The position numbers and the translations under genes were made by a program. Below are positions 16,965 through 25,054 of a stretch of DNA of 35,812 nt, piece after piece; position 1 is the stretch's first letter, and each line of letters starts with the position of its first letter. Source of the DNA: Alphaproteobacteria bacterium (GTDB lineage Bacteria; Pseudomonadota; Alphaproteobacteria; DSM-16000; Inquilinaceae). The notes under the pieces are model-generated. The model did no database searches. It was not told where the DNA came from and was given only the letters and a program-made list of their open reading frames with translations. The DNA is taken from positions 1-35,812 of the forward strand of contig JANQIX010000047.1 in NCBI GenBank assembly GCA_028281925.1, read 5' to 3'.

Positions 16965-18809
16965 TCACCTTTGAGTCTGCTGTGCACCGCTGCCGGTCTC
17001 GAACCACCACGTGTCGGGAAATCCTGTGCTGTAGTGTGGCAGCCGGTCAGGCCGCTCGAAAACATTCCAATAAGCGACCCAGGCTTCGGCCTGATGGAAT
17101 TGCGGGATCATGTAATAGTTCCAGAGCAGCACGCGGTCCAATGCGCGATTGGCCGCCTTCAGCGTTTCGATGTCGCGGGCGGTGACCACCTCTTCGATCA
17201 GCGCGTCGATAACCGGATTGCGGATGCCCGCCCAGTTGGCGGAACCGATGGTATCGGCGGCGGCAGACCCCCAATAGCTGCGCTGTTCCGGCCCCGGCGG
17301 CGGGAAGAAGTTCGACCGGACGCTGATGATGTCATAATCGAACTCGTTCACGACCCGCTCGTACTGGGCGGCATCGACGGCACGGATGCTGACCTGGATG
17401 CCGGCCCGTTCGAGATTTCGGGCAAAGGCCTGGACGATCCGCTCGGTCGCATCGGCGGCAATCAGGGTGAACTCTATCGCAAACGGCTCTCCGGTTTGCG
17501 TATGGGTCAGCACACCGTCGCTGATCTCCCACCCTGCCTCTGTGAGCAGCCGGGTTGCTTCGTCAAGCTGCGGGCGAATGTTGCCGGAGCCGTCCGTAAC
17601 CGGAGGTTCCCAGACTTGACTGAACAGCTCCGGCGGCAGCTGATCGCGGAACGGCTCAAGAAACGCCAGCTCCTGCCCCTCCGGTGGGCCGAAATCGCCG
17701 ACCCCGAAGTCTGAGTTGGGGAAGTAGCTGCGTGTGCGCGTGTAGTTGCCGTAAAATAGGTTCTTGCGCGTCCACTCGAAGTCGAACAGCTGCGTCAGCG
17801 CCTGGCGAACCCGAATGTCCTCGAACTGCGGGCGCCTCGTATTGAGGACGTAGCCCTGGATGCCCTGGGGCGTGTTGTCAGGCAGCGCTTCCTGGATGAC
17901 GTCGCCGTCATCCACCGCCGGGAAGTCGTATCCGGTGGCCCAACGCTGCGATCTGTACTCCAACCGGAAATCGATCTCACCGCTCGAGAAGGCGGCGAAC
18001 AGCGCGTCGTCGTTCCGGTAATAGTCGTAGGTGATGCGGTCGAAATTGTACTGCCCAACATTCACGGGCAAATCAGCCGCCCAATAGTCTTCCACCCGCT
18101 CGTAGGTGATGGAGCTTCCGGGATCGACGGAGACGATGCGATAGGGTCCATCCGCCAGGGGAGGCTCCAGGAAGCTCTGCTTCACATCACGGCCTTCTTC
18201 CTGCCAATAGTGCACCGGCAGCGGCTGCATGCTGGCTGCCAGGGCCACCGACTTCCAGGCTTCCGTTGTTCGGAAATCGAAACGGATCTCACGCTCGCTG
18301 ACCACCGTGGCGCTGGTGATGTCTTCGAAGAACGCCCTGAGGAAGGGACGCCCGTTGTCCATGATGGTGTCGAAGGCGAACTTGAAGTCTTCCGCCGTGA
18401 TCGGATGGCCGTCGTGGAACCGCGCCCGTGCGTCGATCGTGAACACCGCATAGCTCAGGTCGTCCGGTACCGCCACATGCTCGGCGATCAGCGGATAGTG
18501 GCTCGCCAACTCGTCAGACGACCCCGTCATCAGCGTATCGCTGGTCAGCCCGATGCCCAACGGCCATTGTCCCCCCAGCACGATGGTGTTGAGGGTCTCG
18601 AACGTACCGAAGCCGCCCAACGTGATCTCGCCGCCGTTCGGCGCGTCGGGATTGACATAGTCGAAATGGGGAAAATCGTCGGGGTAGAGCGGTTCGCCGA
18701 ACTCCGCGAAAGACCGGTAGACGGTCAGTTCCTCTTCCGCCTCGGCGACGCCGCCAATGGCCAACGACAGAAGCAGACTGGCCGCCAAGCCTGCTGAGAC
18801 GCGCAGCAT
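16965..18809 (-). CDS. yejA: YejA-type extracellular peptide-binding protein, copy 1 (next to permease)
   Basis: This is a 614-residue periplasmic binding protein of family 5 (SBP_bac_5). It has a signal peptide (MLRVSAGLAASLLLSLAIGG, cleavage near residue 25), then AEFGEPLYPDDFPHFDYVNP and PNGGEITLGGFGTFETLN. The family's ligand-cleft blocks FHDGHPITAEDFKFAFDTI, PPLADGPYRI and the C-terminal RALDRVLLWNYYMIPQFHQ, WVAYWNVFERP are present. It starts at ATG 18809 with GAGGA 8 bases upstream. It is the copy adjacent to yejB and presumably the canonical YejA. The gap upstream of it carries one copy of a 40-bp repeat also found before copy 3. The ligand is expected to be an oligopeptide or microcin-C-like compound; the exact one is unknown. 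Confidence 0.92.
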   Translation of the reverse strand: MLRVSAGLAASLLLSLAIGGVAEAEEELTVYRSFAEFGEPLYPDDFPHFDYVNPDAPNGGEITLGGFGTFETLNTIVLGGQWPLGIGLTSDTLMTGSSDELASHYPLIAEHVAVPDDLSYAVFTIDARARFHDGHPITAEDFKFAFDTIMDNGRPFLRAFFEDITSATVVSEREIRFDFRTTEAWKSVALAASMQPLPVHYWQEEGRDVKQSFLEPPLADGPYRIVSVDPGSSITYERVEDYWAADLPVNVGQYNFDRITYDYYRNDDALFAAFSSGEIDFRLEYRSQRWATGYDFPAVDDGDVIQEALPDNTPQGIQGYVLNTRRPQFEDIRVRQALTQLFDFEWTRKNLFYGNYTRTRSYFPNSDFGVGDFGPPEGQELAFLEPFRDQLPPELFSQVWEPPVTDGSGNIRPQLDEATRLLTEAGWEISDGVLTHTQTGEPFAIEFTLIAADATERIVQAFARNLERAGIQVSIRAVDAAQYERVVNEFDYDIISVRSNFFPPPGPEQRSYWGSAAADTIGSANWAGIRNPVIDALIEEVVTARDIETLKAANRALDRVLLWNYYMIPQFHQAEAWVAYWNVFERPDRLPHYSTGFPDTWWFETGSGAQQTQR

Positions 18810-18874
18810 CAAACGTATCCTCGCGCGGTTGGGATGGACGCGGACGGTTCGCGGGTGATTCCCCGCAGGCGGTT

Positions 18875-18914
18875 AAGGGTGATGTCGGATCGTGTTCGGA
18901 TCAAGGCGATTCCG
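18875..18914 (-). repeat. 40-bp conserved upstream element, copy A (before yejA copy 1)
   Basis: This is identical at 37 of 40 positions to 22762-22801. Plus-strand pieces are AAGGGTGATGTCGGA at 18875 and GGATCAAGGCGA further on. It ends 66 bases before the start codon of yejA copy 1. It contains CGGATC twice, 11 bases apart, one helical turn, which suggests a protein-binding site. On the minus strand CTTGATC could be part of a -35 box, but no clear -10 follows. Similarity extends weakly about 18 bases further toward the gene. Promoter, operator or leader RNA are all possible. Confidence 0.65.
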
Positions 18915-18965
18915 CGGTGGACCTCGACTGTATCGCCAGGGATTCGGCGAGGTTACCGAGCAGGC

Positions 18966-20825
18966 TCAGCGGTTCTCGCGCAACGCGGCGGTATTACCGT
19001 CGTCGAACCACCATGTGGTCAGCACACCCAGCCCGAACCGCGGCCGCGTTTCCGGGCGGGCGAAGATGTCCCAATAGGCGATGCGGGTCGAATCGTCATA
19101 GTAGAACGGGATCGAAAGGTAGCTCCATTGCAGGTACCGATCGAAGGCGCGGGAGGCCTGCACCATGGCCTCCCAGCTATCGGCGTTGATCACGTGCTCG
19201 GCCAGTGCGTCCAGCACGGGGTCCTTGATGCCGCTCAAGTTGAAATTGCCCGGGATGTCGGCGACCGCAGATCCATAGCCTTCCCGGAGCGCCACGCCGG
19301 GCGGATAGAACGGTGTGTTGAAGCCGAACATCAGGTCATAGTCGTACTGGTAGATGCGGTTCTGCCAGGCCGCACCGTCGACGAAGCGCGGCACGGCGCG
19401 GATGCCGCCGCGTTCCAGATTGCGCACCAACCCCAACACCGTGGGTTCGATGGTGGGCGATCCGTAGACCAGTTCGAACTCCATCGGCTCGCCGGTCTCG
19501 CCGTTCACCAGCACGCCTTCGCGCACCTCCCAGCCGGCTTCGCGCAAAAGGCGCGTAGCCGTGCGCAGATTGGACCGGATGTTGCCGCTGCCGTCCGTCG
19601 TGGGCAGCGAGAACTCCTCCGTAAAGATGCGCTCGCGGATGTGGTCCGGCATCTGATCCTGCAGGCTCTCCAGAATGGCAAGCTCGTCGCCTTCCGGCAG
19701 GCCGGTGGCCTCCAGTTCGGTATTGGGGAAATGGCTGACGGCCCGCTGGAAGAAGCCATGATGGATCTGCCGCTGCGCCGTCTCGAAATCGTAGAATTGC
19801 ACGAGAGCCTCACGCACGCGCGGATCTTCTAGGAATCCGCGCCGCAGGTTGAAGATGAAGCCGGAGGAGCCTTCCGGATCTGTCGAGGGGATGATTTCCA
19901 TCACCATGGTGCCGTCCTCGACCGGGTCCAGATTCTCAAATCCGGTGCTCCATTCCTGCGGATCGGTCACCGACAGGAAGTCGAACTCGCCCCCCTTGAA
20001 GGCTTCGTAGCGGACCGTGTTGTCGCGGTAGTACTGATAGGTGACCCGCTCGAAATTGTAGATGCCGCGGTAGATCGGCAGATCGTCACCCCAGAAATCG
20101 TCGACCCGCACATAGGTGATGGACCGGCCGGGATCGACATCCTCGATCCGGTACGGCCCGCTGCCCAGCGGCGGCTCCAGCGTCGGGTCGTCGAAGGTGC
20201 GTTCTTCCCAATAGTGCTTCGGCAGGATCGGGAAACTGCCGATAGCCAGCGGCAGAGAGCGGTTGGACGTGTTGGTGAAGGTGAAGCGGACGGTGTACTC
20301 GTCCAAAGCCTCGATCGATCCGATCTCGTTATAGAAGCGGGTCTGATAGAAGGGCCGCCCCTGGTCCCGGAACGTCTCGTGCGTCCACACCACATCTTCG
20401 GCGGTGATGGGATGACCATCGTGGAAATAGGCATCCTGACGCAGGTTGTAGATGATCCACGACCGATCTTCCGCCAGTTCGATGGACTCGGCCATCTCAG
20501 CATACTGCACGGCCACCTCGTCGGCGCTGGCAGACGTCAGCGACGCGTAGATCAGGGACAGGCCCTGCACCGGATCGCCCTGCATGATGTTGTCGTTGAG
20601 GCTGTCGAAGCTGCCGAAGGCGCCGACGACCAGAGTCCCGCCCCGGGGCGCGTCCGGATTGACGTAGTTCCAGTGCGGGAAATCGGCCGGATAGAGCGGC
20701 GGGTCGCCGTACTGAGTAATGGCATGCACAGGCTCGCCGCGTTCGACGTCGCCGTCTTGCGCCAGCGCCGGCGCCGCCAGAAGAACGCCGAGGCAGAGCG
20801 CGATCCCGTGCCGTCCATACGTCAT
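18966..20825 (-). CDS. YejA-type extracellular peptide-binding protein, copy 2 (middle)
   Basis: This is a 619-residue paralogue of the flanking binding proteins. It has a clean signal peptide ending ALA-Q (cleavage after about residue 22), then YGDPPLYPADFPHWNYVNP, PRGGTLVVGAFGSFDSLN, FHDGHPITAEDVVWTHE, PPLGSGPYRIEDVDPGRS and the C-terminal DRYLQWSYLSIPFYYDDS and WDIFARPE blocks. I chose ATG 20825 because AGGAAGGA sits 7 bases before it; an in-frame GTG at 20846 would place that ribosome site inside the gene. It begins only 17 bases after the stop of copy 3, so the two are surely co-transcribed, and it lacks its own copy of the 40-bp element. A gap of about 155 bases follows before copy 1. 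Confidence 0.92.
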   Translation of the reverse strand: MTYGRHGIALCLGVLLAAPALAQDGDVERGEPVHAITQYGDPPLYPADFPHWNYVNPDAPRGGTLVVGAFGSFDSLNDNIMQGDPVQGLSLIYASLTSASADEVAVQYAEMAESIELAEDRSWIIYNLRQDAYFHDGHPITAEDVVWTHETFRDQGRPFYQTRFYNEIGSIEALDEYTVRFTFTNTSNRSLPLAIGSFPILPKHYWEERTFDDPTLEPPLGSGPYRIEDVDPGRSITYVRVDDFWGDDLPIYRGIYNFERVTYQYYRDNTVRYEAFKGGEFDFLSVTDPQEWSTGFENLDPVEDGTMVMEIIPSTDPEGSSGFIFNLRRGFLEDPRVREALVQFYDFETAQRQIHHGFFQRAVSHFPNTELEATGLPEGDELAILESLQDQMPDHIRERIFTEEFSLPTTDGSGNIRSNLRTATRLLREAGWEVREGVLVNGETGEPMEFELVYGSPTIEPTVLGLVRNLERGGIRAVPRFVDGAAWQNRIYQYDYDLMFGFNTPFYPPGVALREGYGSAVADIPGNFNLSGIKDPVLDALAEHVINADSWEAMVQASRAFDRYLQWSYLSIPFYYDDSTRIAYWDIFARPETRPRFGLGVLTTWWFDDGNTAALRENR

Positions 20826-20842
20826 CGTCAAATCCTTCCTGT

Positions 20843-22699
20843 TCACTGCGCCTGTTCCAGCTGTGCATCAAGGTCCGGGTCGATCCACCATGTCGGCTGG
20901 AAGGCGATCTCGTTGGCGTAGCCGTAGTCATAGGGCGGGTGCGTCTCGGGGAAGCCGAAACGGTTCCAATAGGCAATCCACGCCACAGTGTTGTGCCAAT
21001 GCGGCACGACGTAGTGGCCCCAAAGCAGCACACGATCGAGCGCGCGGGTCGCAGCGCGCTTGGTCTCCAGATCTTCCGCCTGGAGGATCACGTCCAGCAG
21101 GGAATCGACGACCGGATCCTCAATGCCGATGATGTTGGCGGAGCCGTTGTTGCTGGCGGCGGCCGAGTGAAACCGATTTGCAAGCTGGTTCCCCGGTGGC
21201 GGATAGAACGTGTATCCGAAGCTGATCATCTCGAAGTCGCGATCCTGATAACGCAGCTGGAACTGCGCGCCGTCCACGGCGCGACGCGTAACGGTGATCC
21301 CCGCCTGGCGCAGTGTGTCGACATAGGCGGCCGCATGCGGCTCCAAGCCGCCAGTGCGCATCAGAAGTTCAAACGCGAAGGGCTCGCCCGTCTCCGCATT
21401 GGTCAGCGTGCCGTCGCGCAGCGTCCAGCCGGCTTCCTCAAACAGGGCCAGCGCGGCGCGCAGGTTCTCTCGCGAAAGGCGCCTGCCGTCATTCGTCGGC
21501 AGGGAATACGGCTCGCTGAAGACCTCCGGTGGCAGCGCGTCGCGGAAGGGCTCCAGCAGCTCGAGTTCCAGCCCCTCCGGCAAACCGGTCGCGGCGTATT
21601 CGGAGCCGGGGAAGTAGCTCTCCATCCGCTCATAGAGGCCGTACATCACCGTTTCGTTGATGAACTCGAAATTGAACAACAGCATCAGCGCTTCGCGCAC
21701 GCGCCGGTCGGCGAAGATCGGCTGCCGTATGTTCATGAAGAACCCTTGGATGCCGCGAAAATCCTGGACCTCGACCTCCATGCGCTGCAAGCGGCCGTCT
21801 TCCACGGCGGGCACGTCATAGCCCGTCGCCCATTGGCGCGAGTGGAAGCTGCGTTGGAAGTCGTAATCGCCGGCCCGAAAGGCCTCGAACAGAATGTCGC
21901 GATCGCGGAAATAGTCGTATTCGATGCGGTCGAAGTTGAACGTCCCACGCCGGACCGGCAGGTCGGCCGCCCAATAGTCCGGCACGCGCTCATAGACCAG
22001 CCTGCGGCCGGCATCCACCTCCACCAGCCGGTAGGCACCGCTGCCCAGCGGCGGCTCCAACGTGCCGCCGGCGATGTTGCGGCCCTCCGCCTCCCACCAG
22101 TGCTGCGGCATCACCGTCATTTCGGCCACGCGCACTAGCGGCGTCATCGTGTTCGTCGTCCGGAACGTAAACTGGACCTGACGATCGTCGAGCACAGTCA
22201 CCTCTTCAACATCCTCATAGACCGCGCGCAGGAACGGCCGCGCGTGATCACGGATGCTGTTGAACGTCCAGGCCACGTCGCTTGCCGTAATCGGCGTGCC
22301 GTCGTGCCATCGGGCTTCCGGACGCAGCGTGAACGTCATCAACGAGAGGTCTTCCGGATACGACACGCTTTCCGCGATCAGTCCGTAGAACACGGACAAC
22401 TCATCCTGCGGCTCGAACATCAGCGTGTCGTAAAGCAGGCGGTCGATATTGCGCGGATAGACCCCCTGCAGCGGGATGAAGTTCAGCGAGTCGAAGGGAT
22501 TGATCGTGCCGATCCTGAGCGTACCACCCTGCGGCGCATCGGGATTGACATAGTCGAAATGCGTGAAGTCTTCCGGATAGCGCGGTTCGCCGAATTCGGC
22601 GACGGCGTATCGCGCCTGAGGCAGGTCGAGGGCGACCGGGGCCCTGTCGACGAAGACAATGGCGACAAAGGCAGCAAGGCCCGCCACGACACTGCGCAT
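20843..22699 (-). CDS. YejA-type extracellular peptide-binding protein, copy 3 (first in the block)
   Basis: This is a 618-residue SBP_bac_5 protein. Its signal segment is MRSVVAGLAAFVAIVFVD, followed by AEFGEPRYPEDFTHFDYVNP and PQGGTLRIGTINPFDSLN. Then come WHDGTPITASDVAWTFNSI, PPLGSGAYRLVEVDAGR, FDRIEYDYFRDRD and the end blocks RALDRVLLWGHYVVPHWHN and WIAYWNRFGFPE. By eye it is closer to copy 1 than to copy 2 in places (for example YWAADLPV and RQWATGYD), but all three are well diverged. It starts at ATG 22699, with GAGAGGGAGA about 8 bases upstream; the frame is open further but reads through the 40-bp element. It probably heads the binding-protein transcript. Confidence 0.92.
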   Translation of the reverse strand: MRSVVAGLAAFVAIVFVDRAPVALDLPQARYAVAEFGEPRYPEDFTHFDYVNPDAPQGGTLRIGTINPFDSLNFIPLQGVYPRNIDRLLYDTLMFEPQDELSVFYGLIAESVSYPEDLSLMTFTLRPEARWHDGTPITASDVAWTFNSIRDHARPFLRAVYEDVEEVTVLDDRQVQFTFRTTNTMTPLVRVAEMTVMPQHWWEAEGRNIAGGTLEPPLGSGAYRLVEVDAGRRLVYERVPDYWAADLPVRRGTFNFDRIEYDYFRDRDILFEAFRAGDYDFQRSFHSRQWATGYDVPAVEDGRLQRMEVEVQDFRGIQGFFMNIRQPIFADRRVREALMLLFNFEFINETVMYGLYERMESYFPGSEYAATGLPEGLELELLEPFRDALPPEVFSEPYSLPTNDGRRLSRENLRAALALFEEAGWTLRDGTLTNAETGEPFAFELLMRTGGLEPHAAAYVDTLRQAGITVTRRAVDGAQFQLRYQDRDFEMISFGYTFYPPPGNQLANRFHSAAASNNGSANIIGIEDPVVDSLLDVILQAEDLETKRAATRALDRVLLWGHYVVPHWHNTVAWIAYWNRFGFPETHPPYDYGYANEIAFQPTWWIDPDLDAQLEQAQ

Positions 22700-22761
22700 C
22701 AGACGTCTCCCTCTCAACCCGCGCTGTTCATACGCGAAGCACGATACGCCCGCATGCTGGA

Positions 22762-22801
22762 AAGGGTGATGTCGGAACGTGTTTGGATCAAGGCGACTCC
22801 G
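22762..22801 (-). repeat. 40-bp conserved upstream element, copy B (before yejA copy 3)
   Basis: This is the second copy of the element at 18875-18914, differing at three positions only (T/A at position 16, C/T at 23, T/C at 36 of the element). It ends 63 bases before the start codon of yejA copy 3, almost the same distance as copy A (66). It lies between that gene and the HisN-like gene. The conserved spacing and sequence, next to clearly diverged proteins, imply selection on the element itself. Confidence 0.65.
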
Positions 22802-22819
22802 GCCCCGCTCCCGCAACCG

Positions 22820-23599
22820 TTATCCGTTGAGCAGGGCCAGCGCTGCGGCGTGGCATACAGGGTCCCCGGCGGCCAGGATGCGGCCGTCCGACGTGGTGGT
22901 CAGAGGTAGACCCCGCCAGTCGGTGATGCGCCCGCCGGCGCCATCGACAACGGGAACAAGGGCTGCATAGTCGTGCAGCTTCATGGTGCCGTCGACCACC
23001 ACATCGATGAACCCGGAGGCCGCCAGTCCGTAGACATATCCGTCGCCGCCCCAGGTGGGCACCTGAACGCTGCGGCACAGCCGTGCGAACGCCGCGGCAT
23101 CGTCGCCGGTAAACATGTCCGGCGCGGTCGCTGCCAACAGCGCGTCTTCCAGGCGCCCGCAGCGCCGCGCCGAAACTGGATTGCCGTTGTGCAAGGTCGG
23201 TCGGCCCGCGATACCGATCCACCGGTCGCCGACGATCGGCTGGTCGATCACGCCCATCACCGGCACGCCGTCTTCCAAGAGCGCGATCAGCGTGACGAAG
23301 GTGGGGCGACCGCTGATGAACGCCTTCGTACCGTCGATCGGATCGATCACCCAGACCAAGCGTCGGTCGGCGCCGTCTGCACCGAATTCCTCTCCCAGCA
23401 CGCCGTCGTCCGGGCATTCGCGCTTCAGGATGTCGCGGATGGCCTTCTCGGCTTCACGGTCGGCGATCGTTACCGGGCTGGCATCGGCCTTGCGGTCGAC
23501 GTCGAACGGCGTGCGGAAATGGCGGCGCGCAATGGCGCCGCTGGCCGCAACAAGCTCGTCCAGCAGGGCGGCTCGACGGTCCGTCGACCAGTCGGTCAT
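22820..23599 (-). CDS. hisN: Inositol-monophosphatase-family phosphatase, histidinol-phosphatase (HisN) type
   Basis: This is a 259-residue magnesium-dependent phosphatase. The metal-binding motifs are intact: GEEFG (Glu70, Glu71), DPIDGTKAFI (Asp86, Asp89, Gly90, Thr91) and the C-terminal LHDYAAL Asp. The features ADASPVTIADREAEKAIR and WGGDGYVYGLAASG fit the HisN branch, which removes phosphate from histidinol phosphate in the last-but-one stage of histidine synthesis. Other members dephosphorylate inositol phosphate or PAP, so the specific role is probable rather than certain. It begins 7 bases after the cytochrome stop on the same strand, so they are likely co-transcribed. Confidence 0.85.
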   Translation of the reverse strand: MTDWSTDRRAALLDELVAASGAIARRHFRTPFDVDRKADASPVTIADREAEKAIRDILKRECPDDGVLGEEFGADGADRRLVWVIDPIDGTKAFISGRPTFVTLIALLEDGVPVMGVIDQPIVGDRWIGIAGRPTLHNGNPVSARRCGRLEDALLAATAPDMFTGDDAAAFARLCRSVQVPTWGGDGYVYGLAASGFIDVVVDGTMKLHDYAALVPVVDGAGGRITDWRGLPLTTTSDGRILAAGDPVCHAAALALLNG

Positions 23600-23606
23600 G
23601 ATGGCG

Positions 23607-24827
23607 CTAGGGGCTCGTGCCGCCAGCCGTCACGGCCTCGATTTCCTCAGCGGTCGGCAGTGGAATGGGGTCGTCGCTGAGCGTACGGAGCCATGCGATG
23701 ACATTGGCACGATCCTCAAGATTGCGGATGCCGGCATAGGCCATCGTCGTGCCCGGCACGTATTCGCGCGGGTTCAGCAGATAGGCGTTCAGCGCTTCGT
23801 AGGTCCAGATCTCGCCAGCGTCGTGGAGCGCCTGCATGCTTCTTGAGTACCGGAACCCCTCAATGTGGCCGATAGCCGCGCCGACGACACCCCAGTTGTT
23901 CGGTCCGACGCGGTTGGGGCCGCCCTGATCGAAGGTGTGGCATGCGACACAGGCGCGCGAGAAGGCTTCGCCGGCCGCAACATCCGCGTCCGCCAGAAGG
24001 GGCAGGACCGACGGTATCGACGGTCCCTCGTCCTCCGGCTCGGGGGCGGCTTCTGCCGTTGTGTCTTCTGCCGGGGCTTCTTCGGCAGAGGCGTCTTCAG
24101 CAGGCGCATCTTCCGCCGACGTGTCTTCAGCCGGGGCGTCTTCGGATGAGGCATCGTCCGCCGGAGCGCCTTCGGCCGGCGCCTCTTCCGCGGAACCGTC
24201 TTCTGCCGGAGCGTCTTCGGAAGGAGCGTCGCCTTCCGCTTCCGGCGCCTCTTCAGCGTCGTCACTCGCCGTCGCGGCCGCAATCTCTTCGTCCGTCGGC
24301 AGCGGCGCCGGATCGTCGCTCAGCGTCCGCAGCCAGGCGATCATGTTGGCGCGGTCTTCCACGCTGCGCAGGCCGGCATAGGCCATAGAGGTGCCGGGCA
24401 TGTACTCACGCGGATTCAGCAGAAACTCGTTCAACGCATCATAGGTCCAGGTGTCGCCCGCATCGTGACGCTCCTGCATCGCACTGGAATAGCCGAACCC
24501 CTCCACATGGCCCATCGCCGCATTGACTATGTCCCAGTTGTTGGGACCGACACGGTTGTCACCGCCAGCCTCGAAGGTGTGGCAGGTGGTGCAGGCGCGC
24601 GCCAACCCTTCGCCCGCGGCCGGGTCCGCGCTGGCCAGCAGCGGCAGCACCGAGGGGATCTCTTCCTCCTCTTCAACCACAGCCGCCACGTCGGCGCCTT
24701 CCAGTTCGACGAGGTAGGCGTTCTGCTCCAGCTCTTGCGGGACGACCAAGGCCTCGGCCAGCATTGCACAGGCCATGCCGATGATCCCGGCGAGCAGGAT
24801 CGATGCGAAAATCTTGTTGAGTTCCAT
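23607..24827 (-). CDS. Membrane-anchored cytochrome c with two tandem heme domains
   Basis: This is a 406-residue protein. An uncleaved-looking N-terminal anchor (MELNKIFASILLAGIIGMAC) precedes two homologous class I cytochrome c domains. Domain 1 has CTTCH (Cys79, Cys82, His83) and a Met ligand in PGTSMAYAG (Met148). Domain 2 has CVACH (Cys293, Cys296, His297) and Met362 in PGTTMAYAG. Each domain closely resembles alphaproteobacterial CycM/cytochrome c552, a membrane-bound electron carrier between the bc1 complex and terminal oxidase, which normally has one domain. The domains are joined by an acidic Ala/Pro/Glu linker (about residues 188-270) encoded by 15-bp tandem repeats. It is divergent from kdsB, a common position for cycM in alphaproteobacteria. 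It starts at ATG 24827. Confidence 0.92.
   Translation of the reverse strand: MELNKIFASILLAGIIGMACAMLAEALVVPQELEQNAYLVELEGADVAAVVEEEEEIPSVLPLLASADPAAGEGLARACTTCHTFEAGGDNRVGPNNWDIVNAAMGHVEGFGYSSAMQERHDAGDTWTYDALNEFLLNPREYMPGTSMAYAGLRSVEDRANMIAWLRTLSDDPAPLPTDEEIAAATASDDAEEAPEAEGDAPSEDAPAEDGSAEEAPAEGAPADDASSEDAPAEDTSAEDAPAEDASAEEAPAEDTTAEAAPEPEDEGPSIPSVLPLLADADVAAGEAFSRACVACHTFDQGGPNRVGPNNWGVVGAAIGHIEGFRYSRSMQALHDAGEIWTYEALNAYLLNPREYVPGTTMAYAGIRNLEDRANVIAWLRTLSDDPIPLPTAEEIEAVTAGGTSP
24061..24225 (-). repeat. Eleven tandem 15-bp units encoding the cytochrome linker
   Basis: Starting at 24061, successive 15-base units follow the plus-strand pattern g-c-g-t-c-t-t-c-n-g-c-c-g-g-n with substitutions. 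The protein shows five-residue periods such as EDAPA, EDTSA, EDASA and EEAPA. The units are imperfect, so the array is old enough to have drifted, but unit length and frame are kept. It is coding, not intergenic. Confidence 0.85.
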
Positions 24828-25054
24828 CCCGGATGGCGTCCTTAGCGGTTTCCGCCACGCCCGAACGTCCGGTAAACGGTCCCTCGGCGTCGATGCCCCC
24901 GGGGCGAGACGGCTGGTATCTGCTTAACCGCGCCGTTTGTGGGGCATTTGTTGCGCGAAGGCAAGCCCCGCTGCCGTCGCACGGGTATCGTGTCTGCCGA
25001 TAAACGGCCATGCCGACCGGCGGTCAAGCCGACGGCAGGAAGAAAGGCTCTCGC

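Noticed and set aside
20939..22138. Long plus-strand open frame of 399 codons opposite yejA copy 3
   Set aside because: It lies fully antisense to a clear binding-protein gene and its product is His/Arg/Gln-rich without any family block. Long antisense frames are common in high-GC codon-biased DNA.
24061..24225. Regular 15-bp repeats considered as a CRISPR or intergenic satellite
   Set aside because: There are no spacers, the unit is only 15 bp, and the array is in frame inside the cytochrome gene as a linker.
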